From positions 6,917 through 70,916 of the forward strand of contig JAQUWC010000002.1 in assembly GCA_028693085.1 (NCBI GenBank): a stretch of 64,000 nt of DNA, given 5' to 3'. Made by a program: the position numbers and the translations under genes. The DNA is from UBA5266 sp002411545 (lineage in GTDB: Bacteria; Bacteroidota; Bacteroidia; Bacteroidales; WCHB1-69). Positions within the stretch are counted from its first letter, which is position 1; each line of letters starts with the position of its first letter. This document shows, piece by piece, positions 7,464 to 16,489 of the stretch. The notes under the pieces were generated by a model. That model was not told the origin of the DNA. It saw only the letters and a program-made list of their open reading frames with translations, and searched no databases.

Positions 7464-7495
7464 ATTGTATAATAAAAAAATAAAGATTACCTTTG
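7464..7495 (+). promoter_or_regulatory. Bacteroidetes promoter (-33 and -7) of the thiol-redox operon
   Basis: ATTG at 7464-7467 and TACCTTTG at 7488-7495 are separated by 20 bases, the normal spacing. Transcription should start near 7502, so the ATG at 7534 is the start and the longer frame from 7465 is not translated. This separates the genes from 7534 on from the arsenic operon. Confidence 0.7.
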
Positions 7496-7533
7496 CGCCG
7501 TTATTTGGAAAATTCAAAACTAAACTATTCAAC

Positions 7534-8259
7534 ATGAAAATTGCCATTCCAACCAAAGATAACATGGTTGATGAACATTTTGGAGACGCAGAGCAATACA
7601 CTATATATACCATTGACAATCAAAGTAAGATTGTATCTCAAGAAAATTTAGCTTGTAAGGAAGGATGTGGTTGTAAAAGCAATATAGCCACTACTCTTCA
7701 TAAGCTGGGAGTTGAAATCATTTTAGCCGGAAATATGGGAGATAATGCCAAAAACATACTTGAGGACAATCAAATGAAAGTAATCCGCGGATGTAAAGGA
7801 AATATCGATGACCTTATCCAAGCTTATCTTGTAGGAAACGTATCCGACAATGGAGAAGGATGTCATCACAAGCATTCATCCCACGATTGTGGTTCAGCGC
7901 AAATCTCTACTCCCATTGTATTAGATAAAGCTTCGTTTTTATCCAAAGTTTTTAATTACGAAGCCCAAGCTGAAAAGTGGGTTTACGAGGGAGATAAACC
8001 TGCCATCATTGACTTTCATGCCACCTGGTGTGCCCCTTGTAAATCAGTGTCACCTATTTTAGAAGACCTTGCCAAAGAATATGCCGGTCAGCTTTATATT
8101 TATAAAATTGATATTGACCAAGAGCAAGAATTAGCCGCCGTTTTTGGAATACAAAGCGTTCCCACCTTTCTATTTATACCCTTAAACGATACCCCTAAAA
8201 TGGCTTCAGGTGCACTTTCCAAAGAAAACTTTTTAAAAATTATTAAAGATTTAATATAA
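7534..8259 (+). CDS. NifX/NifB-type cofactor-binding domain fused to thioredoxin
   Basis: A 241-residue cytosolic fusion. Residues 1 to about 105 form a dinitrogenase iron-molybdenum cofactor domain (MKIAIPTKDNMVDEHFGDA start) with a cysteine-rich insert CKEGCGCK. A short His/Cys-rich linker (GCHHKHSSHDCG) follows. Residues from about 140 are a complete thioredoxin with WCAPC (Cys166, Cys169) and the cis-Pro loop SVPTFLF. Both domains are in one uninterrupted frame. The marR-type gene follows after 4 bases. NifX-like proteins bind metal clusters. The fusion suggests a thiol-regulated metal or metalloid carrier, but that is inference. Confidence 0.8.
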   Translation: MKIAIPTKDNMVDEHFGDAEQYTIYTIDNQSKIVSQENLACKEGCGCKSNIATTLHKLGVEIILAGNMGDNAKNILEDNQMKVIRGCKGNIDDLIQAYLVGNVSDNGEGCHHKHSSHDCGSAQISTPIVLDKASFLSKVFNYEAQAEKWVYEGDKPAIIDFHATWCAPCKSVSPILEDLAKEYAGQLYIYKIDIDQEQELAAVFGIQSVPTFLFIPLNDTPKMASGALSKENFLKIIKDLI

Positions 8260-8263
8260 GAAA

Positions 8264-8635
8264 ATGGAAAAGAAATATAAGTCATTAAGTTATATCCGTG
8301 AATTATATCAAGCTATTGTTGATTTCGAAATGGGATTTCAACAAATGTATGATATGACTTTTAATGAAGGTGTTGTATTATGTGCGTTGAAAAGAACTCC
8401 TTTATCCTCCGGAGAATTAGCGAAGGAATTGAAGCTATCCGCTTCCAATACTTCAAAAGTCATTAAATCTGTCGAAGACAAAGGATTTATTGAAAGATAT
8501 ATGGGACAAAAAGATCGCCGAAAAATGTATTTTTCCTTAACCGAAAGTGGAAAAGTAAAAGTCAATTCTTTAAAATGCGATGAATCCCAAATGCCTGCCA
8601 AATTGAGAGACATTCTTCGTGAAATTGAAAAATAA
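8264..8635 (+). CDS. MarR-type winged-helix regulator
   Basis: A 123-residue DNA-binding protein. The helix-turn-helix is SSGELAKELKLSASNTSKVIKSVEDKGFIER (spanning roughly residues 48-80), followed by the wing GQKDRRKMYFSLTESG typical of the MarR family. A single Cys is near residue 106. It is 4 bases after the NifX-thioredoxin gene and 18 bases before the CoA-disulfide-reductase fusion, so it probably regulates this three-gene operon. The signal (oxidant, sulfane sulfur or metalloid) cannot be told from the sequence. Confidence 0.82.
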   Translation: MEKKYKSLSYIRELYQAIVDFEMGFQQMYDMTFNEGVVLCALKRTPLSSGELAKELKLSASNTSKVIKSVEDKGFIERYMGQKDRRKMYFSLTESGKVKVNSLKCDESQMPAKLRDILREIEK

Positions 8636-8653
8636 AAAAAATTAAAATTAATT

Positions 8654-11104
8654 ATGAAACACATTATTATCGGTGGCGTTGCCGGCGGGGCAACGGCTGC
8701 TGCTCGAATTAGACGAAACGATGAATCTTGCGAGATTCTTCTTTTTGAAAAAGGGAAATATATCTCCTATGCCAATTGTGGTTTGCCCTATTACATAGGA
8801 GGTGTCATTAACGATAGAGAAAAACTTTTCCTTCAAACTCCTCAATCCTTTGGCACACGCTTTCATGTAGATGTAAGGGTTGAACAAGAAGTCATTGCTA
8901 TCGACAGTACGCATAAAACCATTACGGTACGTAAAGCAAACGGAGATCAATACTCCGAAACTTACGATAAGTTGTTGCTATCACCGGGTGCGAAACCTTT
9001 TTCGCCTCCTATTCCGGGCATAGATGAAGAAGGAATTTTTACCCTCAGAAATGTCAGCGATACCGATGCCATCAAACAGTATATTCAAACACACGATATC
9101 AAAAAAGCTGTTATCGTAGGAGCCGGTTTTATCGGACTCGAAATGGCCGAAAATCTGCATCACATAGGTGCCGAAATTAGCATAGTCGAAAAACTTGAAC
9201 AAGTAATGGCCCCCATGGATTATTCCATGGCCGCAATCATACATGAGCATCTCCAACTGAAAGGAGTAAATCTCTATTTGGGTAAATCTGTTACTGCTTT
9301 TCATCGCACTAACAATCAAATAGAAATCAGCCTCGATTCCAACGAAACCCTTAGCAGCGACATGGTTATTTTATCCATAGGGGTACGTCCCGAAACACAA
9401 TTAGCCGTCGATGCCGGACTTAAAATTGGCGAAACCAAAGGAATATGGGTCGATGAATATTTGCAAACATCGCAAGAGGATATTTATGCTGTAGGCGATG
9501 CCATTGAATTTCCCCATCCTATTACCGGTAAACCCTGGCTTAATTATTTAGCCAATCCGGCCAACCGTCAAGGACGTTTGGTAGCCGATAATATGGTATT
9601 CGGCAACAAAGAAAAATACGAAGGAGCCATTGGAACTTCGATTGCTAAAGTGTTTGATATGACAGCCGCTGCTACCGGTCTTTCCGCAAAATATCTACGT
9701 AGTATGAACATCCCCTATAAAAGTTCTACTACTCACTCCGGTTCTCATGCAGGCTATTACCCCAATGCATTTAACATCACAATTAAAATTACCTTTCATC
9801 CGGAAACCGGACGTTTATACGGTGGACAATGCATCGGCATAGAAGGAATTGATAAAAGAATCGACCAATTGGCCCTACTGATTAAAACCGGGGGAAGCAT
9901 TTATGATTTAATAAAACTCGAACATGCCTATGCCCCTCCTTTCTCTTCCGCTAAAGATCCTATAGCCATTGCCGGTTATGTAGCCCATAATATTATCAGT
10001 GGCAGAATGCCTGTTATTTATTGGAGAGATATTCTGAATACCGAGCCTTCTTCTTATACGTTAATAGATGTCAGAACTAAAGAAGAATTTAAATTAGGTG
10101 CTATCCCCAATGCCATTAACATTCCTGTTGACGATCTCCGCTCCCGTTTGAATGAAATACCAAGCGATAAACCCATTTATCTCTATTGTAAAATCGGATT
10201 AAGAGGCTATCTGGCTCAACAAATCCTAATAGGAAACGGCTTTAAAAATGTATATAATCTCGTAGGAGGTTATACGACTTTCAAACCTGCCACTACGGAT
10301 TTCCTACATTGTCAGCCAAAGACTATCAAGAACAGCCCCCAATATGCAGCCAAACCGGCCGAAAGCATCCTGCTTAAAAACATCGTAAAAATCGATGCCT
10401 GTGGTTTACAATGCCCGGGACCTATTTTAAAATTAAAAAATAAAATTGACGAAATAAAGGAAGGCGAACGATTAGAAGTCGTTTCGACCGACCCGGGATT
10501 TTCTCGCGATGCAGAAGCCTGGTGTAATATGACCGGAAATACCTTGATATCAAACACCAATGAAAAAGGGAAGTACACCGTTATCGTCGAAAAAAACGCA
10601 CCTAAAAATTGCACGGCGACAACATCTTGCGATGCCAAAGGAAAAACATTAATACTTTTCAGTCAGGAATTAGATAAAGCCTTGGCTACTTTCGTCTTGG
10701 CAAACGGTGCCGCTGCAACCGGTCAAAAAGTAACGATTTTCTTCACTTTCTGGGGCTTGAACGTTATTAAAAAAGTTGAAAAACCGAAAGTCAACAAAGA
10801 TATCTTCGGAAAAATGTTTTCAATAATGTTGCCCTCCAGTTCACTCAAACTCAAACTTTCAAAATTCAATATGTTTGGCATGGGCAGCGCCATGATGCGC
10901 TACATTATGAAATCAAAAGGCATTGATTCACTGGAATCTTTACGTCAACAAGCATTGGATAACGGCGTTGAATTTATTGCATGCCAAATGTCAATGGATG
11001 TGATGGGGGTAAAAAAAGAAGAATTAATAGATAATGTTACCATCGGCGGCGTGGCCACCTACATGGAAAAAGCCGACCAAGCAAATATTAATTTATTTGT
11101 CTAG
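8654..11104 (+). CDS. CoA-disulfide reductase-rhodanese-TusA-DsrE fusion
   Basis: An 816-residue cytosolic fusion with four domains in order. Residues 1-450 are an FAD/NAD(P)H pyridine nucleotide-disulfide reductase: FAD site GGVAGGATAA, catalytic Cys42 in ANCGLP, NAD site VGAGFIGLE, dimerisation region to 450. About 460-550 is a rhodanese with Cys512 in YCKIGLRG. About 575-650 is a TusA/SirA domain with Cys587 in QCPGP. About 660-816 is DsrE/DsrF-like. CoADR-Rhd proteins reduce CoA persulfides or polysulfides, and TusA and DsrE relay persulfide sulfur. It ends the operon that begins with the NifX-thioredoxin fusion. Confidence 0.9.
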   Translation: MKHIIIGGVAGGATAAARIRRNDESCEILLFEKGKYISYANCGLPYYIGGVINDREKLFLQTPQSFGTRFHVDVRVEQEVIAIDSTHKTITVRKANGDQYSETYDKLLLSPGAKPFSPPIPGIDEEGIFTLRNVSDTDAIKQYIQTHDIKKAVIVGAGFIGLEMAENLHHIGAEISIVEKLEQVMAPMDYSMAAIIHEHLQLKGVNLYLGKSVTAFHRTNNQIEISLDSNETLSSDMVILSIGVRPETQLAVDAGLKIGETKGIWVDEYLQTSQEDIYAVGDAIEFPHPITGKPWLNYLANPANRQGRLVADNMVFGNKEKYEGAIGTSIAKVFDMTAAATGLSAKYLRSMNIPYKSSTTHSGSHAGYYPNAFNITIKITFHPETGRLYGGQCIGIEGIDKRIDQLALLIKTGGSIYDLIKLEHAYAPPFSSAKDPIAIAGYVAHNIISGRMPVIYWRDILNTEPSSYTLIDVRTKEEFKLGAIPNAINIPVDDLRSRLNEIPSDKPIYLYCKIGLRGYLAQQILIGNGFKNVYNLVGGYTTFKPATTDFLHCQPKTIKNSPQYAAKPAESILLKNIVKIDACGLQCPGPILKLKNKIDEIKEGERLEVVSTDPGFSRDAEAWCNMTGNTLISNTNEKGKYTVIVEKNAPKNCTATTSCDAKGKTLILFSQELDKALATFVLANGAAATGQKVTIFFTFWGLNVIKKVEKPKVNKDIFGKMFSIMLPSSSLKLKLSKFNMFGMGSAMMRYIMKSKGIDSLESLRQQALDNGVEFIACQMSMDVMGVKKEELIDNVTIGGVATYMEKADQANINLFV

Positions 11105-11369
11105 TTAGACATTTTGAAGATTTTAAATTTCATTAAATTAGCATATATGGTTGATAGATTTATGTACAAATAGTATATTTCCATTTTTGATAAAATTTTA
11201 ATACTAAGATAGTTTAGGTAATTAGGACAAGTTCATATCTTTTTAAAACTAATCATTTTCATTATGCAAGTATACTAATTTTACATTATTGTCCGGTAAA
11301 AACACGTTATTAGTAACAGATTCTTCGGACATTAGTGAAACTTTATAAACTTGACAAATTTTCAACGTA

Positions 11370-11873
11370 TTAACTCTCCGATATTCTTCTTTCAGTTTCG
11401 AACACTTCCAAATTTTCGGGCATATGTTGTATGAAATCAAAACGCAAAAAAGTGATATAAGAATGGAAGCCTTCTCGACCGGCAGCTCCGGGATTGATGT
11501 AAAGTAAGTGGTGGGTTTGATCATACTTGATACGTAAAATATGGGAATGACCGCATACAAAAATGGAAGGTTGATGGATATGTATCAAACGCAATGCACG
11601 AGGATTATATTTGTTAGGATAGCCTCCAATATGCGTCATCAATACTTTTGTTTCGTTTAGATAAAATATTTCATTTTCTTTACATTGACTTCTTATTTCA
11701 GCACCATCGATATTACCGTGTACGGCACGTAAGGGTTTGAAGTTTTGCAATTGAATGAAGGTTTCTTTACGTCCAATATCGCCACAATGCCAGATTTCAT
11801 CACAAGGGGCAAAAAAAGTAAATAGTTCAGGATGCAAAAAAGAGTGAGTGTCGGATAAAATACCTATTTTCAT
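11370..11873 (-). CDS. YfcE/MJ0936-family metallophosphoesterase
   Basis: A 167-residue calcineurin-like phosphodiesterase. All metal-site motifs are visible in order: DTH near residue 8, GDIG, HGNID, THIGG and GHSH, followed by INPGAAGR. The length is typical of the single-domain YfcE family, which hydrolyses phosphodiesters in vitro; the natural substrate is unknown. It is alone, convergent with the fusion gene at 8654-11104. A CAAACTTA sequence overlapping the region just upstream of its ATG is too close to serve as a normal promoter. Confidence 0.9.
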   Translation of the reverse strand: MKIGILSDTHSFLHPELFTFFAPCDEIWHCGDIGRKETFIQLQNFKPLRAVHGNIDGAEIRSQCKENEIFYLNETKVLMTHIGGYPNKYNPRALRLIHIHQPSIFVCGHSHILRIKYDQTHHLLYINPGAAGREGFHSYITFLRFDFIQHMPENLEVFETERRISES

Positions 11874-12032
11874 ATGTCAAACTTATATTGTTTCATTAAC
11901 CCAAAGCAGTGATCGCCTTGATATAAATCATACTAATACGCATTGGCAAATTTACATGAAATTATCCAATTACACACAGACGGATAAAAATATATTTTAA
12001 AATTTATAGAGGAAAAGTACATGATTTTTTTA

Positions 12033-12040
12033 TACTTTTG
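12033..12040 (+). promoter_or_regulatory. -7 promoter box for the acetyltransferase gene
   Basis: TACTTTTG matches TAnnTTTG 49 bases before the ATG at 12089. A possible TTG start at 12038 falls inside this box and is therefore unlikely. Confidence 0.55.
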
Positions 12041-12088
12041 CGAATAATATATTTTATATATATCAATTATCAGCAACCCTACAACATC

Positions 12089-13222
12089 ATGCATATGGAT
12101 ACAAACATACATATCAAAGAGGTTGAAAGCAAGAAAGATCTACAAACATTTATCCGCTTCCAACGATCATTATACAAAAATTGCCCCCATTATGTACCTC
12201 CTTTAGACCGGGAACAAAAAATGGCACTACAAAAACATCCGGCCCTATCGTTTTGCGAACGTAGGCTGTGGTTAGCCTATAAGGACTCGCAAGTAGTAGG
12301 TCGTATTGCCGGCATCATAAACCATAAATACAATGCCTTAAAAAATAAAAAGCGAATTCGTTTCGGATGGTTTGACATGATTAACGATGTATCGGTAGCC
12401 CACGCCCTTATAAGTGCCGTTGAAGACTGGGGCAGGCAAGAAAAGCTCAACGAAATCAGCGGGCCTTCCCGTTATTCGAATATGGAAAAACAAGGCATGC
12501 TTATCGACGGATTTGATGAAACACCCTCGGTTTCGGCCGAATATAATTATGCTTACTATCCGACTATAATTGAAGCCCTTGGATTTCATAAAGAAGTGGA
12601 TTATATTCAATACAAAGTGAAAGTGAAAGAAGTGCCCGATAAAATCAAAAATTTAAATACCTACATCTCAAATAAATATAATATAAAAATAAAAGAATTT
12701 AAGCATAAAAAAGAATTAAAAACCTACGGAAAAGCATTGCTTAAAGCACTGAACGAAAGCTACGTAAACATTTATAATTTCATCCCTTTAAACGACGAAG
12801 AAATTGATTTTCATATAAAAAACAATCTTTATTTAATCCAAAAAGACTTGGTTAATGTGTTAGTAGACGAAAATAATAGCTTGGTTGGATTCAGTTTATG
12901 TGTGCCTTCTTTGACTACTGCCCTACAAAAAGCAAAAGGCTCACTATTCCCTTTTGGCTGGTATTACATTCAAAAAGCATTAAAGAAAAACACAAGGGTC
13001 GATATGTATCTAACCGGTGTGCTGCCCAAATGGTCCGGAAGTGGCATACACATAATGTATCACTGCAAATTAAACGAAATATTTATCCGAAAAGGATATC
13101 AATACGCCATCACCAACCAACAATTGGAATACAATAAAGCCAATCGTATCTGGGAAAAATACGATGCCGAATTATTGTTTACACGGCGATGTTACCTAAA
13201 AAATTTGTTTTTAAATGAATGA
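12089..13222 (+). CDS. GNAT-like N-acetyltransferase
   Basis: A cytosolic protein of about 377 residues, similar to the long GNAT-like proteins of Bacteroidetes that have two acyltransferase-fold halves. The first half contains WLAYKDSQVVGRIAGI, a typical GNAT beta strand pair, then a loop with FGWFDMIND. The second half contains GVLPKWSGSGI, in the position of the acetyl-CoA pyrophosphate loop, and ends NQQLEYNKANRIWEKYDAE. ATGs at 12089 and 12095 are both possible; the reading from 12038 is rejected because it begins in the promoter box. It is monocistronic and the substrate is unknown. Confidence 0.75.
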   Translation: MHMDTNIHIKEVESKKDLQTFIRFQRSLYKNCPHYVPPLDREQKMALQKHPALSFCERRLWLAYKDSQVVGRIAGIINHKYNALKNKKRIRFGWFDMINDVSVAHALISAVEDWGRQEKLNEISGPSRYSNMEKQGMLIDGFDETPSVSAEYNYAYYPTIIEALGFHKEVDYIQYKVKVKEVPDKIKNLNTYISNKYNIKIKEFKHKKELKTYGKALLKALNESYVNIYNFIPLNDEEIDFHIKNNLYLIQKDLVNVLVDENNSLVGFSLCVPSLTTALQKAKGSLFPFGWYYIQKALKKNTRVDMYLTGVLPKWSGSGIHIMYHCKLNEIFIRKGYQYAITNQQLEYNKANRIWEKYDAELLFTRRCYLKNLFLNE

Positions 13223-13334
13223 ACCTACGGACTAATCAAAAAAAGCTAGCTTTCACAGGAGGATTTTTGGTTTTATTAAAAATATATTGTTGATAAAAAG
13301 TCCTTTTTTTTATGATTTTTGTTAGTAAGTACGT

Positions 13335-13342
13335 TAACTTTG
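13335..13342 (+). promoter_or_regulatory. -7 promoter box for the TPR/outer-membrane operon
   Basis: TAACTTTG matches TAnnTTTG 38 bases before the ATG at 13381. It lies inside the longer reading from 13312, which supports the later start. Confidence 0.55.
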
Positions 13343-13380
13343 TAGACAAAATTTCATCTTTTAACATAAAGACCGTTAAA

Positions 13381-16300
13381 ATGCAACTAATCGATAGTAA
13401 GAAAATTAGATATGTAATTATCTTTGCTTTTATAGTATGTACCGGTATAAGTCATGCGCAAAAAAATAAAACATATTCCTTTCCCGACAGAGAATATAAT
13501 TCGGCCATTGAATTATTTGCTTTAGAGCAATATGGTGCAGCCAAAAAAATGTTTAAACTTGTTTACGATGTCATTCCTCAAAAATACGACATTCGTAAGG
13601 AACAATCCCATTACTATATGGGAATTTGTGCTTGTTTACTGTATCATAAAGATGCCGAGACACTTATTTTATCGTTTATGGAAGCCTATCCCGAAAATGC
13701 CTGCCTCGACAGATTATGGTTTTATTTAGGAAATTATTATTTCAATCAATCTTCTTACCGCAAAGCCTTACATGCTTACGAAAAAATTGATCTTCGCTTG
13801 CTTCCTCATGAATGCATCAACGAGTATGAGTTTAAATTAGGATATGCTTATTTTACACACGAAAACTATAAAGAGGCCAAACCTCTCTTATCGAAAGCCA
13901 AAGAAAAAGACAGTCAATATACCTCCAAAGCTTTGTTTTACTATTCACACATTCAATACCTCGAAAACAATTACCATTCGGCACTCATGGGTTTTGAAAA
14001 ATTAGCCCACGAACCCTCCTACAGCAGCATCGTTCCATTTTACATCTCACACATTTACTTTGCATTGGGCGACTATGAGAAAATCATACAACAAGCCGAA
14101 GACTTATTAGCCAAAAGCACACAAAAGAGATGGCCTGAAATAAATCGTATCATTGCCCAATCCCATTATCAATTAAAACAGTACGACAAAGCGATTCCGT
14201 ATTTTACAGCCTATACCGAAAAAACAGCTGTACTCAGCTGCGATGATTTTTATGAAATCGGCATTTGCTATTATAAAAACAAACAATACGAACAAGCTAT
14301 TGATCTTCTTACAAAATCCTTTTGTAAAGACAACGACAGCATCAATCAATATGTGTATTTTTCGTTAGGCGATTGCTACTTACAAACAAACCAAAAAGAA
14401 TTTGCCTCCAATGCCTTTCTTTCTGCCTACGAACTAAGGAAAAATCCCATCATTATGGAAGATGCTTTATATGCCTATGCTAAACTACAATATGAGTTAA
14501 CAAGCAATCCTTTTGTTCCTTCCATAGCAGCATTCGAAAAGTTTTTAAACGAATTTCCTCAATCCAATTATAAAAACGAAGCCGAACATTTTCTAAGCAG
14601 TATTTATTTGACAACCAAAAATTACAAAGCGGCTATTGCCTCATTGGATAAAATAGAACATAAAAGCATTACTTTACTGAAAGCCTACCAACGAGTACTG
14701 TATTATAGGGGCATCGAACTCTATAACAACAAAGCCTATCAAGAGGCGGAAAAACACTTTAATTTAGCCATAGAAAACAATTACAATCCCCTTATTTATG
14801 CCCAAAGCTTATATTGGAAAGGCGAAATATACTATCGAGATAAGGATTACGACCAAGCCATAAACTATTATAATCTTTTCCTCTCATCACGAAATGCCTC
14901 GCCTAAAACCGATGAATATGCCATGGCATATTACAACCTGGGCTATGCCCAATTTAAAAAGAAACAATATCCTTTGGCCTTAAAAAGCTTCTTATCCTTT
15001 TTCCAGGAAGATGTCAATCTATACGATAAGAAGATAATAGCCGATGCTTATAACCGCACCGGCGATTGTTATTATATGTCGTCCGCATTACAAAACGCCA
15101 TCGAAGCCTATGATAAAGTCATAACCTTACAGTCATATGATGTGGATTACGCTTTATATCAGAAAGCACAATCGCAAGGCGGACTTCGTTTATACGATAC
15201 TAAAATCGCTACACTCGAAACTTTATTGAAAGAATATCCCAAATCAAATTATAGTATCGATGCACACATCGAAATGGCAAATACCTATATGCTGACAGGG
15301 AACAATGCAAAAGCCGAAGAATGCTATGCAAATTTCATCCAAAACAATCCTTCCAGTCCACTTTTAAAAACCGCTTTATTAAAACTCGGCTTGATTTATT
15401 TCAATACCGAACAAGATGAGAAAGCATTGGATGTCTTTAAGAAAATCGTAAAAAATTATCCCAAATCAGAAGAAGCAGCGACTGCATTGAAAAATATAGA
15501 AACCATATATTCTACCGGTGGCAACATTGAAGAATTCTTTCTTTACGTAAAAAATGTTTCTTTCGCCAATATAACGGTCGAAAATCAAGATACAATCATG
15601 TATAATGCCGCTTCTGAAAAGTATTTCACCAAACAATTTGATGATGCCGCTAAAGGATTTACCGCTTATCTGGATCGTTTTCCCAAAGGAGTGTTTACCA
15701 CTCAAGCTCATTTTTATAACGGAGAATGTGCCATGAGAAAATCCGATTTCGACAAAGCTTTGCTAAACTATGAATATGTGATTCAAAATCCCATGGATCC
15801 TTTTGAAATCACAGCTCTACAAAATGTCGCTGATATTTATTATCGAAAAGGAGACTATGAAAAATCCCTCACTTATTTTACATTATTACATAAAAAGACA
15901 ACACTCCCCTCACAAAAAACACAAGCACTATTGGGAATAACACGTTCATCTTATTTCAATAAAGCTTATAGCAATGCCATGGCTATGTCGGAAATGCTTT
16001 TGGAAGAACCTAAAATAAGCACCGAACAAAAAGAGGAAGCACATCTCATCATTGCTCGCTCCGCTTTGGAATTAAATGATTTGAAAAAATCTCTTCAAGA
16101 ATACACTTTATTGTCAAAATCATCCAAGCCCGATTATGCCTCCGAAGCTTTGTATTATATCGCTTACATCATTTACAAACAAGACAATCTGCTTGAAGCC
16201 GAGAAGAAAATCTTTGAAATCCTAACCAATATATCCAACGACTACTGGCTGGCTAAAAGCTATATCTTGTTAGGGGACATTTACCTACAAAAGGGAAATT

Positions 16301-16479
16301 CATTCCAAGCCAAACATACATATATGAGTATCATTGAAAATTACGACGGAGAAGACCTGCGCCAAATGGCAAAAGAAAAATATGATGCTATCATTCAACA
16401 AGAAGAAGCACTGGAAAAACAGCGAATCGAAGCCTTAAAACAAACGGAAGAAACAAAAACACCCGAAACCATAGAATAA
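13381..16479 (+). CDS. Large exported TPR-repeat protein
   Basis: A 1032-residue protein with signal peptide (about residues 1-26, ending SHAQ) and tetratricopeptide repeats over almost its whole length, for example ALHAYEKIDLR, YDKAIPYFTAY, YDQAINYYNLF and DKALLNYEYVI, each about 34-40 residues apart. The C-terminal 30 residues are charged, possibly coiled coil. It probably acts in the periplasm as a scaffold. It is 10 bases upstream of an outer-membrane barrel gene and the pair is very likely one functional unit. The start at 13381 fits the signal peptide and promoter; 13312 does not. The family has no assigned function that I can name. Confidence 0.82.
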   Translation: MQLIDSKKIRYVIIFAFIVCTGISHAQKNKTYSFPDREYNSAIELFALEQYGAAKKMFKLVYDVIPQKYDIRKEQSHYYMGICACLLYHKDAETLILSFMEAYPENACLDRLWFYLGNYYFNQSSYRKALHAYEKIDLRLLPHECINEYEFKLGYAYFTHENYKEAKPLLSKAKEKDSQYTSKALFYYSHIQYLENNYHSALMGFEKLAHEPSYSSIVPFYISHIYFALGDYEKIIQQAEDLLAKSTQKRWPEINRIIAQSHYQLKQYDKAIPYFTAYTEKTAVLSCDDFYEIGICYYKNKQYEQAIDLLTKSFCKDNDSINQYVYFSLGDCYLQTNQKEFASNAFLSAYELRKNPIIMEDALYAYAKLQYELTSNPFVPSIAAFEKFLNEFPQSNYKNEAEHFLSSIYLTTKNYKAAIASLDKIEHKSITLLKAYQRVLYYRGIELYNNKAYQEAEKHFNLAIENNYNPLIYAQSLYWKGEIYYRDKDYDQAINYYNLFLSSRNASPKTDEYAMAYYNLGYAQFKKKQYPLALKSFLSFFQEDVNLYDKKIIADAYNRTGDCYYMSSALQNAIEAYDKVITLQSYDVDYALYQKAQSQGGLRLYDTKIATLETLLKEYPKSNYSIDAHIEMANTYMLTGNNAKAEECYANFIQNNPSSPLLKTALLKLGLIYFNTEQDEKALDVFKKIVKNYPKSEEAATALKNIETIYSTGGNIEEFFLYVKNVSFANITVENQDTIMYNAASEKYFTKQFDDAAKGFTAYLDRFPKGVFTTQAHFYNGECAMRKSDFDKALLNYEYVIQNPMDPFEITALQNVADIYYRKGDYEKSLTYFTLLHKKTTLPSQKTQALLGITRSSYFNKAYSNAMAMSEMLLEEPKISTEQKEEAHLIIARSALELNDLKKSLQEYTLLSKSSKPDYASEALYYIAYIIYKQDNLLEAEKKIFEILTNISNDYWLAKSYILLGDIYLQKGNSFQAKHTYMSIIENYDGEDLRQMAKEKYDAIIQQEEALEKQRIEALKQTEETKTPETIE

Positions 16480-16489
16480 TTTATGACAT

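Noticed and set aside
11878..11885. CAAACTTA as -7 box for the metallophosphoesterase gene
   Set aside because: It is only 5 bases from the start codon, which would place the transcription start inside the gene.
12038..12088. TTG start of the acetyltransferase at 12038
   Set aside because: The codon lies inside the -7 promoter box at 12033-12040, so it cannot be in the transcript.
13312..13380. Longer reading of the TPR protein from 13312
   Set aside because: It spans the -7 box at 13335-13342 and hides the signal peptide that starts at 13381.
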